A DNA stretch of 64,000 nucleotides from Streptomyces tailanensis. Its GTDB lineage: Bacteria; Actinomycetota; Actinomycetes; Streptomycetales; Streptomycetaceae. The notes under the pieces are model-generated. The model saw only the letters and a program-made list of their open reading frames with translations. It searched no databases and had not been told where the DNA came from. Position 1 is the stretch's first letter, and the number at the start of each line of letters is the position of its first letter. Below are positions 1 to 8,193 of the stretch, piece after piece. The DNA lies in NCBI RefSeq assembly GCF_008386495.1, contig NZ_VTHJ01000009.1:1-64000 (forward strand). Reading direction: 5' to 3'. The position numbers and the translations under genes are program-made.

Positions 1-38
1 CGAATTCGGGCTACCTCAATTGAGGTAGCCCGAATTCG
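1..38. repeat. Perfect 38-bp palindrome at window edge
   Basis: The first 38 bases form a perfect dyad with no loop, centred on the AATT at 18-21; each arm reads CGAATTCGGGCTACCTCAA. It lies about 60 bp beyond the 3' end of the minus-strand GH6 gene, so it could be a transcription terminator (no T-tract follows, which is normal in Streptomyces) or an operator for a gene outside the window. It may extend past the window start. Confidence 0.6.
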
Positions 39-98
39 GCCGATTGGCTATTTGTGTCTCTTATGTGTATCAGGCGAAGATGCGGGGTTTCCGTCGAG

Positions 99-1175
99 TC
101 ATCGGGTGAGCCGGTAAGCGTACTGCGCGTCGAAGGTCCCCGCGGCCGCGGAGCAGCCGTCGGCCTGGCCCGGCGGTTTCACCCACAGGTAGGCGTCGAC
201 ACCACGGACGCCGGTGCCGGCGGTAGGGCTCTGGCCCAGACGCCGGCCGGGCGGGTCGCAGGCGCGATTGCCCCGTGCCGGCCCGGCCCCGTTGCGGCTG
301 GTGTCGATCACCATGGTCAGGCGGGCGCTGTCCAGCTCCCGGAGCACCGAGTAGCCGTAGTCGATCTCGTCCCGGGTCCTGTTGAAGTTCGACACGTTCA
401 GGGCGATGCCGTCCCCGTACCGGGTGGCCCCGGCGTGCCGGAGGCGGTCGGCCATGGTGTGTGCCGGGTGCCAGCGGGAGTTGCCCGCGTCGTAGTACAC
501 CCGGGCGCGTGGGGCATCGCGGCGCATGACCCGGCCCGCGTGGGACAGGGCCGCGAACCGGTCCCGCCGTTCCCGGGAGCTGAGGCAGTCGGCGAGCGCG
601 AGGGCGTCCGGTTCGAGGACGACCAGTGCCTGTCCTGAGCCGATTCCCCGGGCGAAGCCCTCGACCCAGGCACGGTAGGCGGCGAGATCCGCCGTGCCAC
701 CGGTGCTGTGCCCCGAGCAGTCGCGGTGGTGCACGGCGTAGGCGACCAGGACCGGCATCGCGCCCCGGGCCCGGGCCGCGTCGACCACGGCGCGCACCTT
801 GCCCTCCACCTTCAGCGGATCCGGGTCGGTGAACCAGGATCCCTGTGGCCGGGAGGCGATGCGCTCCCGGATGACCGCTACCCGGGGGTCCTGGGGGTGT
901 TCGCGCACCCAGCGGGCGGCCGGGGTGTCGGGGGCGGTGTAGAGGCGGGTTACGGCGGGGAAACGTGGCTCCGGCAGGGCTGGGGGCGGGGCGGCGCCGG
1001 GGCGCTGGCCCGGGAGGAACGGGGCGTTGGTCACTGCCGTGGCGACCGCCACGAGGAGGCCGAGGGCGGTCAGCAGAGCCGCCAGTCGCGCCCTCCGCGG
1101 ACGCGGGTACGCGCGCCCCGGGGCCGGTGTTTCGGGGCGCGCGCGCTTGGGGACGGGGCCGCTCAACCGGCACAC
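99..1175 (-). CDS. GH6 family glucanase (endoglucanase/cellobiohydrolase-like)
   Basis: This 358-residue protein is a glycoside hydrolase family 6 member, an inverting beta-1,4-glucanase. Residues about 31-50 form one hydrophobic segment after an Arg-rich stretch, so it is secreted or membrane-anchored. Residues 149-154 hold HHRDCS, with the conserved Asp152, and VLEPDAL carries the probable catalytic acid Asp190. Family features NVSNF and DTSRNG follow, and a Trp-containing VKPPG motif lies near the C terminus. No cellulose-binding module is visible. The GTG start is 2 bp downstream of the stop of the subtilase-like gene, so the two are probably co-transcribed. I infer action on a beta-glucan outside the cell; the real substrate is not evident. 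Confidence 0.88.
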   Translation of the reverse strand: MCRLSGPVPKRARPETPAPGRAYPRPRRARLAALLTALGLLVAVATAVTNAPFLPGQRPGAAPPPALPEPRFPAVTRLYTAPDTPAARWVREHPQDPRVAVIRERIASRPQGSWFTDPDPLKVEGKVRAVVDAARARGAMPVLVAYAVHHRDCSGHSTGGTADLAAYRAWVEGFARGIGSGQALVVLEPDALALADCLSSRERRDRFAALSHAGRVMRRDAPRARVYYDAGNSRWHPAHTMADRLRHAGATRYGDGIALNVSNFNRTRDEIDYGYSVLRELDSARLTMVIDTSRNGAGPARGNRACDPPGRRLGQSPTAGTGVRGVDAYLWVKPPGQADGCSAAAGTFDAQYAYRLTR

Positions 1176-1177
1176 CG

Positions 1178-2341
1178 TCAGTCGTCGTCCGACGGAGTGA
1201 CGCTGCGTCGGATCAGGAGCCAGGCGAGGACGGCGAGCAAGAGCAGCGCAGCCGTCACTGCCGACACGACAACCATCGGCTCGGCGTCCGAGGACGCGGC
1301 GTTGGCGCGGCCCTCGGTGTCCGCCGTCCGGTCGCCGGACAGTGCCTTCGCGGAGGCGGCCGCGCCGCTGCTGTCCGCCAGAGCCGTCGCGGGGGCGACG
1401 ATTCCGAAGCCGATTCGATCATTCCGGGTCGGGTGGTCCTTGCCGCCGGCTGTGTCGGTCAGCTGCTCGATGACCTGGGCGACGGTCCACCGGGGATGCT
1501 CGGCGCGCAGCAGTGCGGCGGAGGCTGCGACCCAGGACGCCGCGTACGCCGTACCTGAGCCCGTCCAGTAGTCGCCTTTCCGGTCGGTGGTCAGGATGTC
1601 GACGCCGGGTGCGGCCAGGATCACGTCCCTGCCTTGGTGGGAGTCGGGCCAGACCTTGCCTTTCTTGTCGATGGCCGAGACGGCGACCACTCCCGGGTAG
1701 GCGGCCGGGTAGGTCGCGGCGTTTCCCGTGCTGCCGTTGTCCCCCGCGCCGGCCACGACCAAGGCGTTGTTCTGTGACGCGTACTCGACCGCGTCCCTGA
1801 GCTCCTCGGACGGCTCGGAGAAGGAGACGGTGACGTTGATGACCTGGGCCCCCTCGCGTGCCGCGTGCCTGATGCCCGAAGCGGTCGCGGCGACGACGGG
1901 CGCGTCGTCGCGGAAGACCCGCACCGGGAGCACGCGTGCTTCCGGCGCCAGCCCGTACAGGCCGTCGCCGCTGAAGTTGCGGCCGGTCCCGGCGATGATG
2001 CCCGCCGCGTGGGTGCCCTGTACTTCCGCGTCGCCCTGATCGCGTGTGCCGTCGCCGGTCGCGTAGTCCGCGAGATCCGCGCCCTTGATGACGCGTCCCT
2101 TGAGGTCGGGATGGGAGGCGTCGACCCCGGTGCCGATCACCGCGACCGTCACGCCCTGGCCCCTGCTGACCTCCCAGGCCCGGTCGGCCTTGAGAGCGGT
2201 CAGCGCCCACTCGGAGTCGCGGAGCGCCCCGGAGTCAGCCGGAGCGGCCGTACTGGAGACGGTGACGACGAGCGCCAGCGCCGCGACAGCGGCTCCGGTG
2301 CGTGCGGCGAGCCCGGCGCCCGACGTTGAACGATCTGCCAT
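1178..2341 (-). CDS. Subtilase-fold (S8, mycosin-like) protein with no catalytic triad
   Basis: A 387-residue exported protein with a signal sequence (about residues 11-33), a peptidase S8 fold and a C-terminal transmembrane anchor (VTAALLLLAVLAWLLIRR) ending in acidic residues. This is the architecture of type VII secretion-associated mycosins. Every catalytic position is changed. The Asp of the usual VIDTG is Gly70 (VAVIGTG), the His of HGTH is Gln108 (VQGTH), the Ser of GTS is Ala265 (SGTAYA), and the oxyanion Asn is Asp201 (AGAGD). I checked these codons on the minus strand. It is therefore almost certainly not an active protease; a binding or scaffold role is inference. The ATG at 2341 was chosen over an upstream in-frame extension because it has a GGAGG upstream and begins the signal peptide. 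Confidence 0.88.
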   Translation of the reverse strand: MADRSTSGAGLAARTGAAVAALALVVTVSSTAAPADSGALRDSEWALTALKADRAWEVSRGQGVTVAVIGTGVDASHPDLKGRVIKGADLADYATGDGTRDQGDAEVQGTHAAGIIAGTGRNFSGDGLYGLAPEARVLPVRVFRDDAPVVAATASGIRHAAREGAQVINVTVSFSEPSEELRDAVEYASQNNALVVAGAGDNGSTGNAATYPAAYPGVVAVSAIDKKGKVWPDSHQGRDVILAAPGVDILTTDRKGDYWTGSGTAYAASWVAASAALLRAEHPRWTVAQVIEQLTDTAGGKDHPTRNDRIGFGIVAPATALADSSGAAASAKALSGDRTADTEGRANAASSDAEPMVVVSAVTAALLLLAVLAWLLIRRSVTPSDDD

Positions 2342-2733
2342 GGTGAGGCACCTACCTCCGGCGCTGATGGGACATGAGGCCGGACCGGCGAAGGTGAGGT
2401 GGCGGCCCGGCCGTCCCAGCCCGGCACTCTCGATCGGAGCGGCCGGGCCGGAACACCCCTGCGCGCTCCATCGTCCGCAGCCGGAGAGTGGCGTTGCACC
2501 CGCCAATGGGGGAGAAGGCGATCCCTTCTTCGGGGGAGGGCGAGGGGCGGCCTGTTCCGATTCCCGGGCTGACGGGGGCCCGCTCTCCCCCAATTGGGGG
2601 TGCGAAAGGATCCCCTGAAGGCGGGACCTTCGCTCACCCGTTTATGTGATGTTCGCGACTGCTCATGAGTGCAGGCTGATGTGTGAGGGCCCGCCGGGCG
2701 GGGCCGGGGCGCTCTCGCCTTGGAGGAGCCGCG
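2342..2733. other. Divergent intergenic region with short palindromes
   Basis: No convincing gene is present. The region separates the minus-strand subtilase/GH6 pair from the plus-strand glycan locus and should hold both promoters. It contains a perfect 14-bp palindrome CCCCCAATTGGGGG at 2587-2600, and a related half-site (CCAATGGGGGAG) near 2502-2513, each followed by a purine-rich GAAGG or GAAAGG element. These may be operators; no regulator is identified. Confidence 0.4.
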
Positions 2734-3231
2734 ATGCACTACTTCCGAACGGTACCTGTGCACACCGACGAGCCACGAGCGGAGGCGGAACCGTCCCCGA
2801 GTCCCGCCACACCCACGGCGCGGGGCGGCCGGATCACCGGCCTGCTCACGAGCCGGGTAGTGCGGTTCGCGGTGGTAGGTGGTGCGGGCACGGTCGTGAA
2901 CACAGCAGCTCTGTATGTCCTTCATCGCCTGCTGGGTGTGCCGCTGGTCGCTGCTTCAGCCATGGCCGTCGAGTTCGCCGTGGTTCACAACTACCTGCTC
3001 AACGACTGGTGGACCTTCGCGGCGCGTGCACCATCCCTCAGAAGGTTCGGGAAGTTCAACGTGTCCATGCTCGCCGGCCTCGCGGTCAATGTGCTCGCCC
3101 TGTGGGCCCTGGTGCACGGCGGAGTCCACCTCGTGACGGCGAACCTTCTCGCCATCGGGGCCGCCTTCTCGGTCAACTACGCTTCCAGCGCGCTCTGGGT
3201 GTGGGGCAGGACCTGGGGGAGGCAGCGATGA
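2734..3231 (+). CDS. GtrA family membrane protein
   Basis: A 165-residue GtrA-family protein with four predicted transmembrane segments and family features FAVVGGAGTVVNTAALYVL, VEFAVVHNYLLNDWWTF and FSVNYASSALWVW. GtrA proteins are small membrane proteins proposed to translocate polyprenyl-linked sugars for cell-surface glycosylation. The ATG at 2734 is chosen because GGAGGAG lies at 2723-2729. An upstream in-frame GTG would add 17 Arg-rich residues without a good ribosome site. Its stop overlaps the start of the next glycosyltransferase (ATGA), so it opens a translationally coupled glycan operon. Confidence 0.88.
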   Translation: MHYFRTVPVHTDEPRAEAEPSPSPATPTARGGRITGLLTSRVVRFAVVGGAGTVVNTAALYVLHRLLGVPLVAASAMAVEFAVVHNYLLNDWWTFAARAPSLRRFGKFNVSMLAGLAVNVLALWALVHGGVHLVTANLLAIGAAFSVNYASSALWVWGRTWGRQR

Positions 3232-4523
3232 TGACGCTCCTCCTGTACGCCGGACTGGTTCTGATCTCCGTCGTGCTCACGGTGCAGTCGGCCCACGTCC
3301 TGTACCTGATGCTCTACACCTGGGACCAGCCGGACGCCGAGGCGAAGGCGAAAGCGCCGGAGGAGTTCGTGGCGCCGCGGCTGTCCTTCAGTGTGCTGCT
3401 GCCGGCCCGGCATGAAGAGGACGTCATCCAGACCACCATCGAGCGGATGGTGCGCGCCGACTATCCGGGCGAGTTGCTGGAGGTCTTCGTGATCTGCTCG
3501 GCGGACGACACCGGCACGATCGGCAAGGCCGAGGAGAAGATCGCCGAGCTCGACCGGGAGGGGCTGCACAACGTCGAGGTCGTCGTCTTCGACGACAAGC
3601 CCGTCAACAAGCCGCACGGCCTCAACGCGGCCCTGCCACACACGAGTCACGACGTGGTGACCATCTTCGACGCAGAGGACGACATCCACCCCGCGATCTT
3701 CGACCTGGTCAACACGGTGATGATCCAGGACGAGGTCAACGTGGTCCAGGCCGGCGTGCAGCTGATGAACTATCAGTCCACCTGGTACTCCGCCCTGAAC
3801 GTCCTGGAGTACTTCTTCTGGTTCAAGAGCCGTCTGCACTATCACGCCCTTGAGGGCTCCATCCCGCTCGGCGGGAACACGGTGTTCTTCAAACGCGAGT
3901 TGCTGGTGCGCCTGGGCGGCTGGGACGAGCACAACCTCACCGAGGACGCGGACCTGGGGCTGCGGGTGTCGGCCGCGGGGGAGCGGGTGCGGGTGGTCTA
4001 CGACGACCGGTACGTCACCAAAGAGGAGACCCCGCCGACGCTGGGGCAGTTCGTCCGGCAGCGCACCCGGTGGAGCCAGGGCTTCATGCAGACCCTGAGC
4101 AAGGGCACTTGGAAGCAGATGCCCACCCGCAAGCAGCGCTGGCTGGCCTTCTATGTGCTGGCGTTTCCGCGCGGGCAGGCGCTGCTCGGCCTGTACTTGC
4201 TGGTCTCCCTCGGCATGATGCTCTTCCTCAATGTGCCGGTGCTGGTCGCGCTCGTCTCCTGGCTGCCCGTGCTGATGCTTGCGGCGCACTTCGTGACGCA
4301 GGCCGTGGGCCTGTACGAGTTCACCGACGCCCACGGCCTCCAGGCCACTCCGAAGGCCGTGCTGAAGATGGCGGTGGCCTGGTACCCGTTCCAGCTTGTC
4401 CTCGCCTACGCCGCGCTCCGCGCCATGCGACGCCAGCTGACCGGCCAGAACAACTGGGAGAAGACCCAGCACGTCGGCGCCCACCGGGCCAAGTCGTCGG
4501 GGGCGAACTCCGATGCCGCGTGA
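3228..4523 (+). CDS. Processive-type family 2 glycosyltransferase, membrane-bound
   Basis: A 431-residue GT2 enzyme of the cellulose/hyaluronan synthase-like type. An N-terminal membrane segment (about residues 4-30) precedes the cytosolic GT-A domain, and at least two to three membrane segments close the protein. Visible catalytic features are the UDP-sugar domain start SVLLPARHEED, DAEDD (148-152) as the metal-binding DxD, TED at 238-240 as the acceptor-base region, and QRTRW (278-282) as the QxxRW motif of processive synthases. It overlaps the GtrA stop by four bases and the next gene by 11. I infer polymerisation or transfer of a sugar onto a lipid carrier or surface glycan; the sugar cannot be told from sequence. 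Confidence 0.88.
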   Translation: MMTLLLYAGLVLISVVLTVQSAHVLYLMLYTWDQPDAEAKAKAPEEFVAPRLSFSVLLPARHEEDVIQTTIERMVRADYPGELLEVFVICSADDTGTIGKAEEKIAELDREGLHNVEVVVFDDKPVNKPHGLNAALPHTSHDVVTIFDAEDDIHPAIFDLVNTVMIQDEVNVVQAGVQLMNYQSTWYSALNVLEYFFWFKSRLHYHALEGSIPLGGNTVFFKRELLVRLGGWDEHNLTEDADLGLRVSAAGERVRVVYDDRYVTKEETPPTLGQFVRQRTRWSQGFMQTLSKGTWKQMPTRKQRWLAFYVLAFPRGQALLGLYLLVSLGMMLFLNVPVLVALVSWLPVLMLAAHFVTQAVGLYEFTDAHGLQATPKAVLKMAVAWYPFQLVLAYAALRAMRRQLTGQNNWEKTQHVGAHRAKSSGANSDAA

Positions 4524-6219
4524 GATGAGACGGCGTGTGACAGGACCGCGTGCGACGAGGCCCCAACTGGTCGTCGTCCACGACGGGGAGCCCGCACCGA
4601 CCGGACAGGCCCCGGCGCCCACCCAGCGGAGCCCGCGGCCGGTTGTCACCCCGGGACGGTTCCCCCGGCTGGGGCAGCGCGGGCGGATCGCGCTGGGTGC
4701 CGCCGTGCTCACGGGGCTGGTCACGCACGGCTGGCACCTGTTCCAGTACCCGCTGTACCTCACCGACGAGGGCATCTACATGCAGCGGGCATGGTCGCTG
4801 GTCCGGCAGACCAGGCTGTCGCCGTACACCTACGACTACGACCACGCGCCCGGCGGCTGGATCCAGCTCGCCGGCTTCGCCTTCCCGCTGCCGGGCCAGT
4901 TCGAGACGTTCGGCAACGCGGTCAACACAGGCCGGTTCCTGATGCTGCTCGTGCACCTGGTCAGCGTCGTCCTGCTCTTCGAGATCGTCCGACGGCTGAC
5001 CGGCAGCGTCCTGGCCGCCTCCGTGGCCGCGTTCTTCTACAACGTCTCGCCGCTCGCCGTCTACTACCAGCGGCAGGTCCTGCTGGACAACCTCATGATG
5101 TTCTGGGTGCTGCTGAGCCTGTACCTGCTGCTCGGCCGCGACATGAGGATCCGGCACGCGGTGGGCGCCGGGGCGGCGTTGGGGATCGCGCTGATCACCA
5201 AGGAGAACGCGGTCTTCTTCGTTCCCACCCTGATGTATCTGCTGCTCCGCAGGGTGAAGGGCTCCACCCAGCGCCGGTTCACGAAGTCGCTCTGGCCGTT
5301 CGCCATGGCCATCCCGGTCGGTGCCTACGTGCTCTACGCCGTCTTGAAGAACGAGCTTGTGCCCAGCGGCCTCGACTTCGACCTGAACAACCCGCCCGCC
5401 GATCACGTGTCCCTGCTCTACACCCTGTGGTGGCAGCTCAACCGCAACCAGGGATCCCTGCTCGGCCAGGGCAGCTTCCTGTACAACAGCTGGATACCGA
5501 GGGACGGGCTGTTCCTGCTCCTTGGTCTGCTCACCATGCTGGCCGCCCTGTACTGGGGCTTCAGGGACCGTAAGCGCAACCTCGGCTTCCTCGTGGTCGG
5601 CACGATGGCCGTCGCCTATGCCTTCTATCTCGTACGCGGCAGCGTGCTGCTGGACTTCTACATCGCTCCGATGGTCGTGCTGTTCGCGATGAGTATCGGC
5701 ATGGTGACCGATCGGATGCTCGGGCGGCTGCGGTCCCGGCTGCGGATCGCGGTGCCCGCCGTGGCTGGGGCACTCCTGTTGCTCGTACCGGTGACCGACT
5801 ATCTGCTGACGGTCAATGACGAGGGGCGGGTGGCGGTCGCGGACCAGTACCACCCGAAGCTGAACCTGACCCGTATGCAGGAGCAACAGGTCACCTGGAT
5901 AAGGGAGAACGTTCCGTCGGACGCGCGGATCATCATGGACGACGACCTGTGGAGCGAACTCCACGACGTCCCCCCGTTCTATCCGTTCGCACATTCCCAC
6001 TGGAACGCCGCGGCAGACCCCGACGTACGCGACAAACTCTTCGCCAAGAAATGGCAGAACATCGACTACATCGTCATGTCCAACAAGATGCGGCAGTCCA
6101 TGGACGGCAACAACGGCGACGGCCGCGAGGACTGGATCCTGACCGCGCTGAAAAACGCGAAGAAGGTCTGGGAGACCGGTCAGGGCGACATCAGCCTGCA
6201 GATCTACCGGGTCGGTTAG
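4513..6219 (+). CDS. GT-C membrane glycosyltransferase (GT39/ArnT-like)
   Basis: A 568-residue polytopic protein of the dolichyl-phosphate-mannose:protein mannosyltransferase/ArnT superfamily. After a Pro/Arg-rich cytosolic N terminus (about 60 residues) the first loop carries LTDEGIYMQRAW, with the acidic DE pair typical of GT-C enzymes, then YDYDHAPGGW. About ten further hydrophobic segments follow, and then a soluble C-terminal domain from about residue 440. Such enzymes use polyprenyl-phosphate sugars on the outer membrane face. It starts inside the GT2 gene, so GtrA, GT2 and this enzyme probably act on one lipid-linked sugar. Confidence 0.85.
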   Translation: MPREMRRRVTGPRATRPQLVVVHDGEPAPTGQAPAPTQRSPRPVVTPGRFPRLGQRGRIALGAAVLTGLVTHGWHLFQYPLYLTDEGIYMQRAWSLVRQTRLSPYTYDYDHAPGGWIQLAGFAFPLPGQFETFGNAVNTGRFLMLLVHLVSVVLLFEIVRRLTGSVLAASVAAFFYNVSPLAVYYQRQVLLDNLMMFWVLLSLYLLLGRDMRIRHAVGAGAALGIALITKENAVFFVPTLMYLLLRRVKGSTQRRFTKSLWPFAMAIPVGAYVLYAVLKNELVPSGLDFDLNNPPADHVSLLYTLWWQLNRNQGSLLGQGSFLYNSWIPRDGLFLLLGLLTMLAALYWGFRDRKRNLGFLVVGTMAVAYAFYLVRGSVLLDFYIAPMVVLFAMSIGMVTDRMLGRLRSRLRIAVPAVAGALLLLVPVTDYLLTVNDEGRVAVADQYHPKLNLTRMQEQQVTWIRENVPSDARIIMDDDLWSELHDVPPFYPFAHSHWNAAADPDVRDKLFAKKWQNIDYIVMSNKMRQSMDGNNGDGREDWILTALKNAKKVWETGQGDISLQIYRVG

Positions 6220-6243
6220 TCCCGGGCCGAGGAGGTGAGCGTC

Positions 6244-7695
6244 ATGCCCGAGAACCCCGAGAACAGGGACAAGGACATACCTGAGAGCCCCGAGGAAAAT
6301 GAACAGGCCCCTCCCGGAGAAACCGGAGGAATGAAGAGGTGGTTCACCTGGAAGAAGCTCCTGATGATCGCCATCGCGCTCGTGGTCGTCGGTTCCCTCG
6401 TCCAGGTCATCGCGAAGAGCGGCGGTTTCGGCGGCGCGCTGAACACCACCGGCGACAACGCAGAGAACAAGAAGAGCGCCCCCAAGGAGATCAAGACGCC
6501 TTCCCAGAAGCCGAAGACGGTCGAGCTGGGGGACCAGAAGATCCCGCAGGCGTCCGGGCCGATCATCGTGGTCAACCCCGGCCTGGTCACACCGGGCGGC
6601 AAGGCGACCGTAGAGGGCGCGGGGTTCGACGCCAAGTCCACCGTGGACCTCTTTCTGAAGACCTCGGCCAAGCAGAGCGAGGGAAAGGGCCTCGCCACGG
6701 CCAAGACCGACAGGACCGGGTCGATCAACACGCAGATCGCCGTGCCCGAGAACGTCAGCAAGGGCGCCATCCTGGTCGCGCAGCAGCGCGACGCCGACAA
6801 GGTGGCCGAGGCCCAGCTCGTCTCGGGCGGTGTGGTCGGCTCCGTGAAGATCAACAAGGCGGTGGGCAAGCCCGGGGACTCGGTGTCGCTGAGCATCCGC
6901 GGTTTCGGGGCCGGGGAGAAGATCGACGTCTTCTGGGGCCGGGTCGGCGGCAAGCCGGACGCCAGCCTGACCGCTGACGGATCCGGCGGCATGGGCCGCG
7001 TGGACGTCAAGGTCGGTGTCGCACCCACCGGCGCCAGCACGCTGATCCTGGTCGGCGAGAAGAGTCAGACCACGGCCACCGCGCCCTTCCAGATCCTGGG
7101 TCTGTACCCGACGCTCAAATCGTCGCCGTACGCTTTGAAGGCCGGACAGCAGATCAGCGTCTCCGCCGGTGGGTTCGCACCGGCCGAGCGTGTCCTGTAC
7201 TACATCAACAACGCCAGCGGCGTCCCCGCCTTCACCGCCACCGCCGACGCCAACGGCAATGTCGGATCCGTGTCCTTCGACGTGCCGTTCGGGCTGGAGG
7301 GCGAGCAGAGCCTCACCGCGATCGGCGACCGGACCCGGGCCGTGGTCCGCACCGGCTTCCAGGTGATGCCCTACACCCCGACGGCCGAGCCCAGCACGTA
7401 CTCCGGTAAGGCCGGTACGTCGGTGAGCTTCTACGTCACCGGCTTCGCCGCGAACGAGACAGTGACCCTCTACGCCGGCGGTCCGAACGGCGACGCCAAG
7501 AAGATCACGACGTTCCAGGTCGACGCCAAGGGCGAGGCCGAGGCCGTAGGTTCGTACCCGGTCACCAAGGCCGACGAGGGCGGCGTGGCCTTCAAGCTCG
7601 TCGGAAGCAAGAGCGGCGGTGAGGCCAAGGCGTCGATCAACGCCGCCGAGCAGGAGGGACAAGGGGACCAAGGACAGCAGGGCCAGGGGCAGTAG
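6244..7695 (+). CDS. Membrane-anchored protein with four Ig-like/IPT-like repeats
   Basis: No enzyme family is recognised. The 483-residue protein has an acidic cytosolic N terminus, one transmembrane segment (about residues 38-56, LLMIAIALVVVGSLVQVI), a charged linker, and four tandem repeats of about 90 residues. Each repeat contains G-x-(S/T)-(V/I)-x-V-x-GFxAxExV and a glycine-centred turn, suggesting a beta-sandwich of the IPT/Ig type. The C terminus is Gln/Gly-rich. ATG 6244 was chosen because GAGGAGG lies at 6229-6235; a GTG at 6235 would overlap that site. It closes the GtrA-GT2-GT-C operon and could be the extracellular acceptor or scaffold of the glycan, which is inference. Confidence 0.7.
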   Translation: MPENPENRDKDIPESPEENEQAPPGETGGMKRWFTWKKLLMIAIALVVVGSLVQVIAKSGGFGGALNTTGDNAENKKSAPKEIKTPSQKPKTVELGDQKIPQASGPIIVVNPGLVTPGGKATVEGAGFDAKSTVDLFLKTSAKQSEGKGLATAKTDRTGSINTQIAVPENVSKGAILVAQQRDADKVAEAQLVSGGVVGSVKINKAVGKPGDSVSLSIRGFGAGEKIDVFWGRVGGKPDASLTADGSGGMGRVDVKVGVAPTGASTLILVGEKSQTTATAPFQILGLYPTLKSSPYALKAGQQISVSAGGFAPAERVLYYINNASGVPAFTATADANGNVGSVSFDVPFGLEGEQSLTAIGDRTRAVVRTGFQVMPYTPTAEPSTYSGKAGTSVSFYVTGFAANETVTLYAGGPNGDAKKITTFQVDAKGEAEAVGSYPVTKADEGGVAFKLVGSKSGGEAKASINAAEQEGQGDQGQQGQGQ

Positions 7696-7755
7696 GCCGG
7701 ACGGGCCGGATGAGCGGCCGGAGCCGCACGGCGACCAACACGGGAGGAGCACACC

Positions 7756-8193
7756 ATGAGCGTCGTCTTCGGGCCCAACACCCGACGGGTCCTGCAGTTT
7801 CTCACCCACATCGAGGACCTGTCGCCGCAGGACATCGACCGTGTGGCCGGCCTGTGGCGACAGACCTCCAGCCAGACCCGCGCCGAGGCATGGGCCGAGG
7901 TCCGGCGCACCACCACCGATGAGGAGCGCTACCGCATCCTCGTGGCGGCCTCGGTCGCCCGCCGAGCAGCCCTGGACACCGCGCAGAGCCACCACCGGCA
8001 CGACTGGGCCTTCTGGGCAGCGGTCTGGGACGCGGTGATGGCGATCGCCGTCTGCGACCGGATCGGCGGCCACTACGACGTCCTGATCGCCCCGGTCGCC
8101 GCAGTCATGCCAACCCTGGGAGTGTGCCGACGCGACCAACTCGGCCCCCGCCACCTGCCGGACGCCGTGCTCGGAAGGAACGGGCAGCCATGA
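7756..8193 (+). CDS. Conserved hypothetical protein preceding the sensor kinase
   Basis: A 145-residue, largely helical, probably cytosolic protein with no recognised enzyme motif. The start is supported by GGGAGGAG at 7742-7749. The Arg-rich middle has DEERYRILVAASVARRAALDTAQS, and a more hydrophobic segment follows (WAFWAAVWDAVMAIAVC). Its stop overlaps the kinase start (ATGA), so it is co-translated with the two-component system and may be an accessory to it. Confidence 0.65.
   Translation: MSVVFGPNTRRVLQFLTHIEDLSPQDIDRVAGLWRQTSSQTRAEAWAEVRRTTTDEERYRILVAASVARRAALDTAQSHHRHDWAFWAAVWDAVMAIAVCDRIGGHYDVLIAPVAAVMPTLGVCRRDQLGPRHLPDAVLGRNGQP

Noticed and set aside
4321..8154. A 1277-codon open frame on the minus strand
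   Set aside because: It lies antisense to the GT2, GT-C and Ig-like genes, has no family similarity and follows from the GC-rich codon bias of the real plus-strand genes.
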